A stretch of 64,000 nucleotides of DNA. Source: JAJZRV01 sp027442615 (GTDB lineage: Bacteria; Pseudomonadota; Gammaproteobacteria; Burkholderiales; Ferrovaceae). Shown here piece after piece: positions 1 through 8,489 of this stretch. Location of the stretch: assembly GCA_027442615.1 (NCBI GenBank), contig DAIBBI010000029.1:1-64000 (forward strand), written 5' to 3'. Within the stretch, counting starts at the first letter, position 1, and each line of letters begins with the position of its first letter. Below the pieces are notes generated by a model, which saw nothing but the letters and a program-made list of their open reading frames with translations, was not told the DNA's origin and did not search any database. The position numbers and the translations under genes are program-made.

Positions 1-86
1 TGGGCGACAAAACCCACACCACAGGCATCGTGTTCGTGGGCAGGGTCATACAAGCCCTGACGGGGGGGCGTCGAAACGTGGTTCAA
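1..86 (-). CDS. gltB: Glutamate synthase large subunit, N-terminal fragment
   Basis: Only the first 28 or so codons are inside the window. The reverse strand reads MNHVSTPPRQGLYDPAHEHD followed by ACGVGFVA, which matches the start of GltB proteins. In this family the Cys of ACGVGF becomes residue 1 of the mature enzyme after propeptide removal and is the glutaminase nucleophile. There is no in-frame ATG. A TTG at 84-86 has a GAGG eight bases upstream, and an in-frame stop lies further upstream, so TTG is the likely start. The enzyme makes glutamate from glutamine and 2-oxoglutarate. Identity is sure from the motif; the start is inferred. Confidence 0.85.
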   Translation of the reverse strand, partial: MNHVSTPPRQGLYDPAHEHDACGVGFVA

Positions 87-217
87 TCGAGTAACCTCTG
101 CGTTTTCAAATGATCAAGTGCAAGGGGGCGCCGGAGTCAAACCGCAGGCGAAGGCAGGGCTGTACGTGTACGCACCGGGCATAGGATGATACAGCCATCC
201 CCCTTGCGGGGCAACAT

Positions 218-1336
218 TCAGGCTGGAGATTCCGCGGCGCTACCTATAAAACGGCCCTGATTGGGCGTGAGTACCGCAGCTACGGATTCGGCCGGGGCCT
301 CCTGGGTGAGTATGGCCCGACCCAGGCCTTTGAGCAGTACGAAGCGAAGTTTCCCAGCCTCGACCTTCTTGTCCGAAGCCATGAGATCAAGATAGCGCGC
401 AACCCCGAGGTTTGGGGCGCGGCAGGGCAATCCCGCCCTGAGCATCAGCGATTCAATGCGCGCCACATCTGCCGGACCAATCCAGCCCATGCGTTGCGAG
501 AGATCGGCCGCCAGCAGGGTTCCTGCCGCCACCGCTTCGCCATGCAGCCAGGTGCCGTAGCCGGTACCGGCTTCGATGGCGTGCCCAAAGGTATGGCCCA
601 GGTTGAGTAATGCGCGTACCCCCGTGGTTTCAAACTCATCCATGGCCACGACTTCAGCCTTGTTGCGACAGGCTTCCAGAATGGCCTGGCCAAGGATGTC
701 CGGGTCGCGCTGGATCAGGGCCTCCAGATGCTGGTCCAGCCAGTCCAGAAACGGCAGATCCCGAATCAGCCCATATTTGACGATTTCGGCAACACCGGAA
801 CGGAATTCGCGCACGGGCAGCGTGTCCAGCGTCCCTGTGTCGGCCAGGACCAGGCGGGGTTGGTGGAAGGAGCCAATCAGATTCTTGCCCAGCAGATGAT
901 TGATCCCGGTCTTTCCACCCACCGAAGAATCCACCTGGGCCAGCAACGTCGTAGGCACCTGGATGAGCGGAACGCCGCGCAGGAAAGTGGCCGCGGCAAA
1001 ACCGGCCAGGTCGCCGATCACGCCCCCGCCGAGAGCGATAATGGTGGTATTGCGCTCACAGCGGTGGGCAAGCAGCGCATCGTGAATCTGGTGAAGTGAC
1101 TCGCGCGTTTTGTAGGCTTCGCCATCAGGCAGAACGATGGACATGCAACGAACGCCTGCGTCGGTGAGCGTGCGCTGCAATGTCTCGAGGTAGAGCGGGG
1201 CCACCGTGGTATTGGTGACAATGGCCACGTCAGGGCGTGTCAGGTGGGGCAGGATCAGGTCGGCGCGGCTGAGCAGGCCAGGCCCAATGTGGATGGGATA
1301 GGGTGCCCCGGCGAGGTCAACGGTCAAGGTTTTCAT
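218..1336 (-). CDS. aroB: 3-dehydroquinate synthase
   Basis: Second step of the shikimate pathway: converts DAHP to 3-dehydroquinate using NAD and a divalent metal in the cytoplasm. The 372-residue protein is of normal length. It shows the glycine-rich GGGVIGDLAGF stretch (about 103-113), VDSSVGGKTGIN (135-146), and probable metal ligands Glu184, His248 (GHTFGH) and His265 (WLHGEAVA). The start MKTLTVDL is chosen because the reading frame upstream of it is aroK antiparallel noise without family similarity. The gene overlaps the end of aroK by 20 bases, so the two are almost certainly one transcript. Confidence 0.97.
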   Translation of the reverse strand: MKTLTVDLAGAPYPIHIGPGLLSRADLILPHLTRPDVAIVTNTTVAPLYLETLQRTLTDAGVRCMSIVLPDGEAYKTRESLHQIHDALLAHRCERNTTIIALGGGVIGDLAGFAAATFLRGVPLIQVPTTLLAQVDSSVGGKTGINHLLGKNLIGSFHQPRLVLADTGTLDTLPVREFRSGVAEIVKYGLIRDLPFLDWLDQHLEALIQRDPDILGQAILEACRNKAEVVAMDEFETTGVRALLNLGHTFGHAIEAGTGYGTWLHGEAVAAGTLLAADLSQRMGWIGPADVARIESLMLRAGLPCRAPNLGVARYLDLMASDKKVEAGKLRFVLLKGLGRAILTQEAPAESVAAVLTPNQGRFIGSAAESPA

Positions 1337-1859
1337 GGATATTCTGTCGGGCAATTTCAGTTTCCAGTTGGGCCACCAGTCGTTGTACGCTCTGGTGCGC
1401 GGTATCAATGACGATATGAGCGGTCTGCAGGTAAAGTGGATCTCGCTGTTCGTAGAGTTGCTGCAGGCGGGCCCTGGGGTCGTCAGTCTGCAGCAGGGGC
1501 CGTGAGCGGTCGTGGCGCGTGCGATGCCAGAGGTCTTCGGCAGAGGCGCGCAGGTAGATGACGGTGCCATGCTGGCGTAGCCGTTCGCGGGTTGTGGAGC
1601 TCAGGACGGCGCCACCGCCCGTGGCCAGGACAATCCCCTGGCGCTCGACCAGTTGTGCGATGACATCTTCTTCGCGCAGACGGAAGCCTGCCTCGCCTTC
1701 CAGTTCGAAAATTGTGGCAATGCGAACCCCGGTCCTGGCCTCGATTTCCTGGTCGGAATCCACAAAAGCCAACTGCATGCGGCGGGCCAGTGCGCGTCCG
1801 ACCGTTGTCTTGCCGGCACCCATCAGGCCAACCAAAAAAAAATTGCGATCTTCGTTCAT
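1317..1859 (-). CDS. aroK: Shikimate kinase
   Basis: Phosphorylates shikimate at the 3-position with ATP. The 180-residue protein starts MNEDRNFFLVGLMG and carries the Walker A motif GAGKTT near residue 15, the shikimate-binding D-x-D region (DSDQEIE), and GGGAV typical of AroK. A longer reading frame exists upstream but has no family similarity. No Shine-Dalgarno sits at a useful distance; instead a TACAAT hexamer lies exactly six bases before the ATG, so translation may be leaderless. First gene of aroK-aroB, divergent from mrcA with 59 bases between the starts. Confidence 0.95.
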   Translation of the reverse strand: MNEDRNFFLVGLMGAGKTTVGRALARRMQLAFVDSDQEIEARTGVRIATIFELEGEAGFRLREEDVIAQLVERQGIVLATGGGAVLSSTTRERLRQHGTVIYLRASAEDLWHRTRHDRSRPLLQTDDPRARLQQLYEQRDPLYLQTAHIVIDTAHQSVQRLVAQLETEIARQNIHENLDR

Positions 1860-1865
1860 CCCACC

Positions 1866-1871
1866 ATTGTA
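1866..1871 (-). promoter_or_regulatory. -10 element of aroK, leaderless layout
   Basis: On the reverse strand TACAAT is followed by GGTGGG and then the aroK ATG. Transcription would begin about at the A of the start codon. No clear -35 is seen, and GGTGGG directly abuts the ATG, which is too close to act as a ribosome binding site. Confidence 0.55.
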
Positions 1872-1885
1872 TCCGAGCGACCCCT

Positions 1886-1891
1886 TATAAT
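1886..1891 (+). promoter_or_regulatory. -10 element of mrcA
   Basis: A perfect TATAAT lies 27 bases before the mrcA ATG. No convincing -35 is found at the usual spacing. This is a normal leadered arrangement, unlike the divergent aroK promoter just beside it. Confidence 0.5.
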
Positions 1892-1918
1892 GCGGTTCAG
1901 TCCATAGATGAGTGCGCC

Positions 1919-4177
1919 ATGTCGCCACGAAGCTTTCTTTATCCTTTGGCCGTTCTGGCTACCCTGGGTCTGGTGGGGCTGGGAATTATCGTGCTGACAC
2001 TGGCCCTGTTGTACCCCAATCTTCCCAGTCTGGAGACCATGACGGATTATCGTCCCAAGGTTCCATTGCGGATATTCACCGCCGACGACCAGTTGATTGG
2101 CGAGTTTGGCGAGGAGCGCCGCGCCGTGCTGAAGCTTCAAGCCGTGCCATTGCGGATGCGCCAAGCCATCCTGGCTGCCGAAGATGACCGTTTTTACCAG
2201 CATGGTGCGGTGGATTACCAGGGCGTGATGCGTGCCTTTCTGGCCAATGTGTTCTCGGCCAGCGCCAAGGAGGGAGCCAGTACCATCACCATGCAGGTGG
2301 CGCGCAACTTTTTCCTCAGCAACGAGAAGACTTACGCGCGCAAATTGTCTGAAGTGCTCCTGGCCTACAAGATCGAGAGCAATTTGAGCAAGGACCAGAT
2401 TCTCGAGCTCTACATCAACCAGATTTACCTGGGGCAACGGGCTTATGGATTCGGGGCAGCGGCCTATGTCTATTACGGCCGGCCCCTGGATCAGCTGGGC
2501 GTTGCCGAAATGGCCATGCTGGCCGGGTTGCCAAAGGCGCCCTCGCGTTACAACCCCGTCATCAACCCCAAACGCGCCGCGTTGCGCCAACAGTATGTAT
2601 TACGGCGCATGCATGAACTCAAATTCATCAGCGATGCCGAGTACAACGAAGCCCTCCACCACCCGGGCCATGTCACGCCATTCCATTCGGGCTTTCTGCT
2701 CAAGGCGGATTATGTTGCCGAAATGGCGCGTCAGTACATGGTGCAGGCTTACGGTGACGAGGTGTACAACAAGGGGTACAAAGTGGTGACGACCCTGCTG
2801 AAAGCGGACCAGGATGCAGCCTATCGGGCCGTACGCCAGGGGGTCATGGACTATGATCGGCGCCATGGCTATCGTGGTCCGGAGGATTACGTGGAACTTG
2901 CCGCTTCCGGGGTCTCCGAAGAAGATCTGGAGGATGCCTTGTCGGATGTGGAAGCGAGCGATGACCTCTACCCCGGGGTCGTGATGGAGGCATCCGACAG
3001 GGAAGTCAGGGTTTACGTCAAATCCACCGGCATGATTTCCATCAAGGGCGAGGGGCTTTCCTTTGCCAGACCGGGCTTGAGCCCCAAGGCGCCTTCTGAT
3101 CAGCAAATTCGCAGAGGGGCCATCGTTCGCGTCAATCATGACGACAAGGGGGACTGGCAGATTGCCCAGTATCCCAACGTAGAAGCCGCACTGGTCTCGC
3201 TGGATAGCCACAACGGCGCCATTCGCGCGCTGGTAGGCGGGTTCGACTTCAATCAGAACAAGTACAACCACGTCACCCAGGCTTACCGTCAGCCAGGTTC
3301 CAGCTTCAAGCCCTTCATCTACTCGGCAGCACTGGAAAAGGGGTTTACGCCAGCGACACTCGTCAATGACACCCCCTTTTCCGTGGATCCTGCGCAAAAT
3401 GGCGGGGAAGCTTGGGAGCCCCATAACTACGAAGACGAGTATCTGGGGCCGATCCGATTGCGTGTGGCTCTGGCCAAATCCAAGAACATGGTGGCCATTC
3501 GCGTGCTGCAAGCGATAACGCCGGCTTATGCGCACCAGTACATCACGCGCTTTGGTTTTGATCCCGACAAGCATCAGCCCTACCTCAGCATGGCGCTGGG
3601 GTCTGGCTCGGCGAGCCCCCTTCAGATGGCAGGAGCTTATGCCATTTTTGCCAACGGCGGCTTCAGGGTTAAACCTTTCTTCATCGACAGGATCCTGGAT
3701 GCGCGTGGAACCGTGATCAGCCAAAATCGGCAGGTGGCAGCCGGCGAAGGTGCCGAACAGGTCATCGATCCTCGCAATGCATTCATCATGACCAGCATGA
3801 TGCGCGACGTCATCCGCATGGGGACGGCCACAAAGGCGCTGAGTCTGGGGCGGCAGGACCTTGCGGGCAAGACGGGGACCACCAACGACCATGTGGATGC
3901 GTGGTTTACGGGTTTCCAGCCCAGTTTGGTGGCCGTGGCCTGGGTGGGATTCGACAAGCCGGCGTCTTTGGGAGCCAGGGAAACGGGGGCTCAGGCGGCA
4001 CTGCCCATCTGGATTTCGTACATGGAGCGCGCCTTGCGCACCATTCCGGAAAGCCTTCAGGTCGTGCCACCGGGTATTACCACCATGAGTATCGATCCTG
4101 TCACAGGGAAGCCTGACGAGACGGGCGCCGACCGCATTACCGAATATTTTTACTCAGAGCCTGCCAAAGTCAATTAA
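1919..4177 (+). CDS. mrcA: Penicillin-binding protein 1A, bifunctional transglycosylase/transpeptidase
   Basis: Inner-membrane peptidoglycan synthase of 752 residues, within the usual class A PBP size. A single membrane anchor spans about residues 8-32. The glycosyltransferase family 51 domain follows, with its catalytic Glu in AAEDDRFYQHG (E88). The transpeptidase domain has the serine motif SSFK (461-464), a SKN motif, and KTG (651-653). An inserted OB-like segment lies between them (VMEASDREVRVYV). The start MSPRSFLYP gives a positive N-terminus followed by the anchor; longer in-frame starts run into the aroK coding region. Probably monocistronic or joined with the next gene 16 bases on. 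Confidence 0.96.
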   Translation: MSPRSFLYPLAVLATLGLVGLGIIVLTLALLYPNLPSLETMTDYRPKVPLRIFTADDQLIGEFGEERRAVLKLQAVPLRMRQAILAAEDDRFYQHGAVDYQGVMRAFLANVFSASAKEGASTITMQVARNFFLSNEKTYARKLSEVLLAYKIESNLSKDQILELYINQIYLGQRAYGFGAAAYVYYGRPLDQLGVAEMAMLAGLPKAPSRYNPVINPKRAALRQQYVLRRMHELKFISDAEYNEALHHPGHVTPFHSGFLLKADYVAEMARQYMVQAYGDEVYNKGYKVVTTLLKADQDAAYRAVRQGVMDYDRRHGYRGPEDYVELAASGVSEEDLEDALSDVEASDDLYPGVVMEASDREVRVYVKSTGMISIKGEGLSFARPGLSPKAPSDQQIRRGAIVRVNHDDKGDWQIAQYPNVEAALVSLDSHNGAIRALVGGFDFNQNKYNHVTQAYRQPGSSFKPFIYSAALEKGFTPATLVNDTPFSVDPAQNGGEAWEPHNYEDEYLGPIRLRVALAKSKNMVAIRVLQAITPAYAHQYITRFGFDPDKHQPYLSMALGSGSASPLQMAGAYAIFANGGFRVKPFFIDRILDARGTVISQNRQVAAGEGAEQVIDPRNAFIMTSMMRDVIRMGTATKALSLGRQDLAGKTGTTNDHVDAWFTGFQPSLVAVAWVGFDKPASLGARETGAQAALPIWISYMERALRTIPESLQVVPPGITTMSIDPVTGKPDETGADRITEYFYSEPAKVN

Positions 4178-4193
4178 ACCTACAGGAGCGGTC

Positions 4194-4802
4194 ATGGCCT
4201 CTGGCAAACGCAGTCATCATCGGGAGCACCTGGCTTATCTCGCCGCGCGCATCATGGCCGAGGATGGTACCCAGGACCATGCGGCGGCGAAGCGCAAGGC
4301 AGCCCGTCAGGCCGGCGCGCCAAGCACCCAGCAGCTGCCTGACAATCGGGAGATCGATGCTGCGTTGAGGAGCTGGCAGGCATTGTACCAGCGGGACACG
4401 CGCGAGCCCGTGTTGCGCGAACTGCGGGAGGCAGCCCTTGCCGCCATGAAACTGCTGGCACCCTTCAATCCCTGGTTGACCGGTTCTGTGCTGTCCGGTA
4501 CGGCAGGACCCCACTCCGACATTAACCTCCAACTGTTCACTGATGATGGCAAGGTGCTCGAGTTGTTTTTATTGAACCACCGATGGGAATATCAGGTGGG
4601 AGATCGCAGGATGCGCATCGGCAGCCGCGTCGTGGAAGCCAGCGTGATCAGCTTTGTCATGCAGGGCGTGCCGGTCAATGCCATGCTGCTGCCGCTGGAC
4701 CTGCAACGGGTTACCCAAAAAACCAGCGACGGCCGCCCCGTGGAGCGGGCCAGCATGGCCCAGGTGGAAGCCCTGCTGGCGCAGGCGGCTACGCTGGCTT
4801 GA
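4194..4802 (+). CDS. Nucleotidyltransferase-like protein of unknown role
   Basis: A 202-residue soluble protein. The first 50 residues are very basic and Lys/Arg/His-rich (MASGKRSHHREH). The middle has GSVLSGTAGPHSDINLQLF, which resembles the GS-x(n)-D-x-D metal-binding motif of minimal nucleotidyltransferases, although the second acidic residue is replaced by Asn (SDIN). I recognise the fold signature but not a named family or substrate. AGGAG precedes the ATG at good spacing. It follows mrcA by 16 bases and its last 14 bases overlap the end of hemB on the other strand. Possible roles include RNA or antibiotic nucleotidylation, but nothing here decides. Confidence 0.6.
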   Translation: MASGKRSHHREHLAYLAARIMAEDGTQDHAAAKRKAARQAGAPSTQQLPDNREIDAALRSWQALYQRDTREPVLRELREAALAAMKLLAPFNPWLTGSVLSGTAGPHSDINLQLFTDDGKVLELFLLNHRWEYQVGDRRMRIGSRVVEASVISFVMQGVPVNAMLLPLDLQRVTQKTSDGRPVERASMAQVEALLAQAATLA

Positions 4803-5790
4803 GCATCTCGGCGGCACGCAGGGCAAAATAAGTCAGCACGCCGTCCGCCCCGGCCCTCTTGAATGAAAGCAGGCTTTCCAGGATGCAGCGCTCGTCCAGC
4901 CAACCTGCGTCGATGGCCCCGCGCAGCATGGCGTATTCGCCGCTGACCTGATAGGCAAAGGTGGGCACCCCGAACTGGTCCTTGATGCGGCGTATGACGT
5001 CGAGGTAGGGCAGCCCCGGCTTGACCATGACCATGTCGGCCCCTTCTTCCAGATCCAACCCCACTTCCCATAGCGCCTCGTCGGAATTGGCCGGATCCAT
5101 CTGGTAGGTTTCCTTGCTGCCTTTCCCCAGGTTTTTGGCCGAGCCCAGGGCATCGCGGAAGGGCCCGTAAAATGCGGAGGCATATTTGGCCGAGTAGGCC
5201 AGAATGCGGGTGTGAATGTACTGGTTTCCATCCAGTGCCTGGCGAATCCGTCCAACGCGTCCATCCATCATGTCGGAGGGAGCCACGATGTCCGCGCCTG
5301 CGGCAGCTTCCACGACGGCCTGGCGCACCAGGGCCTCCAGCGTGACATCGTTTTGCACATAGCCGTGCGCATCGATGATGCCATCCTGGCCGTGACTGGT
5401 GTATGGGTCCAGCGCCACGTCGGTAATGATGCCCAGTTCGGGGAAGCGCTGTTTGAGGGTGCTCACGGTACGGGGCAACAGACCTTCGGGGTTCCAGGCT
5501 TCGCTTGCATCCAGGGACTTGAGGCTGGAGTCGATCACCGGAAATAGCGCCATGGCCGGGATGCCCAGGGTCAGGCAGCGTTCGGCCGTGACGAGCAGGC
5601 GGTCCAGGGTTTGGCGATGGATGCCCGGCATGGAACTTACCGGTTCTTCGCGATTCTGTCCTGCAATGACGAAAGCAGGGTAAATCAGATCGTCAGCGCT
5701 CAGGCGATGTTCTTGAACCAGTCGGCGCGAAAAGGCGTCGTGGCGATTGCGGCGAAGCCGGCGTCCGGGAAAGCGGCCCAGAGTTTCCAT
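4789..5790 (-). CDS. hemB: Delta-aminolevulinic acid dehydratase (porphobilinogen synthase)
   Basis: Condenses two 5-aminolevulinate molecules to porphobilinogen for haem and cobamide synthesis. The 333-residue protein has both catalytic lysines, K202 in SAKYASAFYGPFR and K257 in MVKPGLPYLD. The metal site reads DVALDPYTSHGQDG (124-137): the three zinc-binding cysteines of the E. coli/human form are replaced by Ala126, Asp128 and Asp136, the pattern of magnesium-type enzymes. Tail-to-tail overlap of 14 bases with the nucleotidyltransferase-like gene. The 170 bases upstream contain a strong hairpin but no obvious promoter. Confidence 0.97.
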   Translation of the reverse strand: METLGRFPGRRLRRNRHDAFSRRLVQEHRLSADDLIYPAFVIAGQNREEPVSSMPGIHRQTLDRLLVTAERCLTLGIPAMALFPVIDSSLKSLDASEAWNPEGLLPRTVSTLKQRFPELGIITDVALDPYTSHGQDGIIDAHGYVQNDVTLEALVRQAVVEAAAGADIVAPSDMMDGRVGRIRQALDGNQYIHTRILAYSAKYASAFYGPFRDALGSAKNLGKGSKETYQMDPANSDEALWEVGLDLEEGADMVMVKPGLPYLDVIRRIKDQFGVPTFAYQVSGEYAMLRGAIDAGWLDERCILESLLSFKRAGADGVLTYFALRAAEMLKPA

Positions 5791-5917
5791 GATGAGTTCT
5801 CGGTCAGGGTGAAATGAGGGAACTTAACCGACCTTGGGTACTCTGACAACTGGTTGGTGCAAGATCCAACGCCTGTCTTCTCCCTAGGGCAGGCAGTTGC
5901 CACTTTGAATGGCATTC

Positions 5918-5955
5918 GCCCCTGTGATGCGTTCCCCGCCACAGGGGCATTTTTT
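5918..5955 (+). terminator. Hairpin with T-tract between engB and hemB
   Basis: Nine-base perfect stem GCCCCTGTG/CACAGGGGC (5918-5926 and 5940-5948) followed on the + strand by ATTTTTTC. The T-tract points in the + direction although both neighbouring genes run on the minus strand. In the minus direction the hairpin sits 12 bases after the engB stop, but no U-run follows it. It could be a U-poor engB terminator, a terminator for readthrough or antisense RNA from the hemB side, or a leader hairpin of hemB. Confidence 0.5.
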
Positions 5956-5960
5956 CGGGT

Positions 5961-6563
5961 TCAAGCCTGCTGCGGCTGGTACAGGCGGGCGATTGCCGCA
6001 TCAGCAGCTTCCAGTCCTTCCCGGGACACGCTCGAAAATGCAATGACTTCAAGACGTTGTCCAAAATCTGCCAGGTTTTCCCTGACTTCGCGCAGGATCT
6101 GGAGCTTGGCACCCCGCCCCAGCTTGTCTGACTTGGTCAGTAACACCACCACGGGTTTGCCACTGGGTAAAAACCAGTCCAGGAGCTGACGATCCAGATC
6201 TGTCAGCGGGTGCCGGATGTCCATCAGAACCACCAGGCCACGCAGTGATTTTCGGGCCACCAGATAGTCGGAAAGCAGGACTTGCCAGTGATGCTTGACG
6301 GCCAGGGGCACCTTGGCGTAGCCGTAGCCGGGCAAGTCCACCAGATACCGCTGCTCCCCCAGACTGAAGAAATTGATGTGCTGGGTACGCCCGGGCGTCT
6401 TGCTGGTGTACGCCAGTCGTGAGCGATTGGCCAACACATTGATGGCGCTGGATTTTCCGGCGTTGGATCGGCCGGCAAAGGCCACTTCCACCCCATCATC
6501 CGGGGGCAGTCCTGCCCAGTCGTTGGCCGTGGTGAAGAATTCGGCTTTCTGGAAGAGCGACAT
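5961..6563 (-). CDS. engB: Ribosome biogenesis GTP-binding protein EngB/YsxC
   Basis: Essential GTPase that assists assembly of the large ribosomal subunit. The 200-residue protein is of family length. G-motifs are in order: G1 GRSNAGKSS (31-39), G3 DLPGYG, G4 TKSD, G5-like SSV. It starts five bases after the hemL stop, so it is the last gene of the thiD-thiE-hemL-engB run. Confidence 0.96.
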   Translation of the reverse strand: MSLFQKAEFFTTANDWAGLPPDDGVEVAFAGRSNAGKSSAINVLANRSRLAYTSKTPGRTQHINFFSLGEQRYLVDLPGYGYAKVPLAVKHHWQVLLSDYLVARKSLRGLVVLMDIRHPLTDLDRQLLDWFLPSGKPVVVLLTKSDKLGRGAKLQILREVRENLADFGQRLEVIAFSSVSREGLEAADAAIARLYQPQQA

Positions 6564-6568
6564 GGCTG

Positions 6569-7852
6569 CTAATCGAGATGCGTGAACACGGTTTTTGCCG
6601 CATCCAGCGTTTGTTCCAGCTCGGCCGTGCCGTGCACGGAAGACACAAAGCCCGCTTCAAAGGCGGAAGGTGCAAGGTAGACGCCCGCATCCAGCATGCC
6701 GTGAAAAAAGTGCTTGAAGCGTTCCTTGTCCGAGGTCAGGACTTCACCCAGATGGGTGGGCAACGCCTCCCTGAAGTAGAGGCCAAACATGCCGCCTAGG
6801 GAACAGCTCGAGAGGGCGAATCCGTGTTGCTGTCCAATGCGCACAATCCCTTCCGTGAGGGCACGGGTCATTTCGCCCAGACGGTCGTAAAGCCCGGGCT
6901 CCATGGCCAGTTTGAGATTGACGAGTCCCGCCGTCACTGCAACGGGGTTGCCCGAGAGCGTGCCCGCTTGATACACGGGCCCCAGCGGTGCCAGATATTG
7001 CATGATGTCGCGGCGACCTCCAAAGGCAGCCAGTGGCATGCCGCCGCCGATGACCTTGCCCAGTGTGGTCAGGTCAGGACAAATGCCGTAAATGGACTGC
7101 GCCCCACCCAGGGCCACCCTGAAACCGGACATGACTTCGTCGAAAATCAGCAGGGCGCCATGGGCCTCGGTCAGTTGGCGCATGCGTGTCAGAAATTCGG
7201 GCCGGGGAAGGACCATGTTCATGTTGCCGGCCACCGGTTCCACGATGACCGCCGCGATGGTGTCGCCCGCCTGCGCAAAGAGGGATTCCAGCTGGGGGAT
7301 ATCGTTATAGTTCAGCACGATGGTGTGGGCCGCCAATTCCGCCGGAACGCCACCCGAGTCGGGCTGGCCAAAGGTCAATGCGCCCGAACCTGCCTTGACG
7401 AGCAAAGCATCGCCGTGGCCATGGTAGCAGCCGTCGAATTTGACGATCTTGCTGCGTCCGGTAAACCCTCGCGCCAGACGAATGGCGCTCATGGTGGCTT
7501 CGGTGCCCGAACTGGTCAGGCGGACCTGTTCGATGGACGGGACGAGGCGGCAGACCAACTCGGCCAGTTCAATTTCAAGCTCGGTGGGCGCGCCAAAACT
7601 CAGTCCCTTGCCGGCGATTTCGCGAACGGCCTCAATGATTGCCGGGTGGGCGTGGCCGTGCAGCAGTGGGCCCCAGGAACATACATAATCGATATATTCA
7701 CGGCCATCCGCGTCCCAAACACGGGGGCCCACCCCACGTTCAAGGAAGCGTGGCACACCGCCCACCGCCCGAAATGCGCGAACGGGCGAATTGACGCCAC
7801 CGGGAATGTGGAGTTGGGCGCGATCAAAAAGCTGGTCGTTGAAACGGGTCAT
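6569..7852 (-). CDS. hemL: Glutamate-1-semialdehyde 2,1-aminomutase
   Basis: PLP enzyme that makes 5-aminolevulinate from glutamate-1-semialdehyde (C5 route of haem synthesis). 427 residues, matching the family. It carries IFDEVMSGFR and the PLP lysine K266 in LTTLGKVIGGG. The start MTRFNDQLFDRA matches the family N-terminus; a longer frame upstream is thiE sequence out of frame. The first 29 bases overlap the end of thiE, which indicates translational coupling. hemB lies nearby on the same strand, so two successive early haem steps are close together. Confidence 0.97.
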   Translation of the reverse strand: MTRFNDQLFDRAQLHIPGGVNSPVRAFRAVGGVPRFLERGVGPRVWDADGREYIDYVCSWGPLLHGHAHPAIIEAVREIAGKGLSFGAPTELEIELAELVCRLVPSIEQVRLTSSGTEATMSAIRLARGFTGRSKIVKFDGCYHGHGDALLVKAGSGALTFGQPDSGGVPAELAAHTIVLNYNDIPQLESLFAQAGDTIAAVIVEPVAGNMNMVLPRPEFLTRMRQLTEAHGALLIFDEVMSGFRVALGGAQSIYGICPDLTTLGKVIGGGMPLAAFGGRRDIMQYLAPLGPVYQAGTLSGNPVAVTAGLVNLKLAMEPGLYDRLGEMTRALTEGIVRIGQQHGFALSSCSLGGMFGLYFREALPTHLGEVLTSDKERFKHFFHGMLDAGVYLAPSAFEAGFVSSVHGTAELEQTLDAAKTVFTHLD

Positions 7853-8489
7853 GGCGTCCTTGAAAATGATGGTTGAATTGGCGGGCCGTTTCCGAAATAT
7901 CGGGGGCCTCGAACAGGGCTGAAATGACGGCCACCGCATCGGCGCCGGCCGCGACCAGGGTATCCACCTGATCCAGATCTATGCCGCCGATGGCAACGAT
8001 CGGGATATCAAGCCGGCGGCGGGCTTCGCGCAGCAGGGGCAGGGTGGCACGCGCTGCGCCGGGCTTGGTCCGGGAGGGGAAAAAACTGCCAAAAGCAACA
8101 TAGCTGGCCCCGGCCCGTTGTGCTTCCAGTGCCAGCTCGAGCGAATCGTAGCAGGAAATCCCCACTAAAAGCGGGCGCTCACTTTCAGAATGCCCCTTAT
8201 TCCAAGAGGTGCTGTCATCGCGACCCAGATGGACTCCAGCGGCGTTACAGGCGCGTGCCAAGGCGATGTCGTCGTTAACGATGAGGGCCACGCCCTGGCG
8301 TTTGCATTGCAGTGCCAGAGCCTGTGCCTGCGCTTCGCGCAGTGAGGGTGCAAGGGTTTTGGCGCGGTACTGCAGTACGGTTACCCCCCCGTCGATGGCC
8401 TGCTGAACCTGGCCGAGCAGACGGGTCGTATCCGCAATTTCGGGGGTAATGGCATAGAGGCCCCGAATGAGGGTGGGGTCAATGGACAT
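7824..8489 (-). CDS. thiE: Thiamine-phosphate synthase
   Basis: Joins the pyrimidine (HMP-PP) and thiazole (HET-P) halves of thiamine. 221 residues in a TIM-barrel. Visible family motifs are VLQYRAK (pyrophosphate binding), LIVNDD, GVHLGRDD, GSFFPSRTKPGA and the IVAIGGI phosphate loop. Start MSIDPTLIRGLYAITPE gives the usual N-terminus. It overlaps thiD by 11 bases at its start and hemL by 29 bases at its end. Confidence 0.95.
   Translation of the reverse strand: MSIDPTLIRGLYAITPEIADTTRLLGQVQQAIDGGVTVLQYRAKTLAPSLREAQAQALALQCKRQGVALIVNDDIALARACNAAGVHLGRDDSTSWNKGHSESERPLLVGISCYDSLELALEAQRAGASYVAFGSFFPSRTKPGAARATLPLLREARRRLDIPIVAIGGIDLDQVDTLVAAGADAVAVISALFEAPDISETARQFNHHFQGRHDPFQRPAF

Noticed and set aside
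87..217. Terminator or gene between aroB and gltB
   Set aside because: Only a CCCC-GCAA-GGGG mini-hairpin without a U-run and no frame with similarity; nothing supportable.
1886..1919. mrcA as a seventh leaderless gene
   Set aside because: Its TATAAT is 27 bases from the ATG, so a normal leader is expected.
2600..3892. 430-codon minus-strand frame opposite mrcA
   Set aside because: Shadow of a complete, motif-bearing mrcA.
6824..7876. Long open frame (350 codons) on the + strand opposite hemL
   Set aside because: Its protein has no recognisable family and hemL on the minus strand is complete and conserved. High GC makes long antisense frames common.
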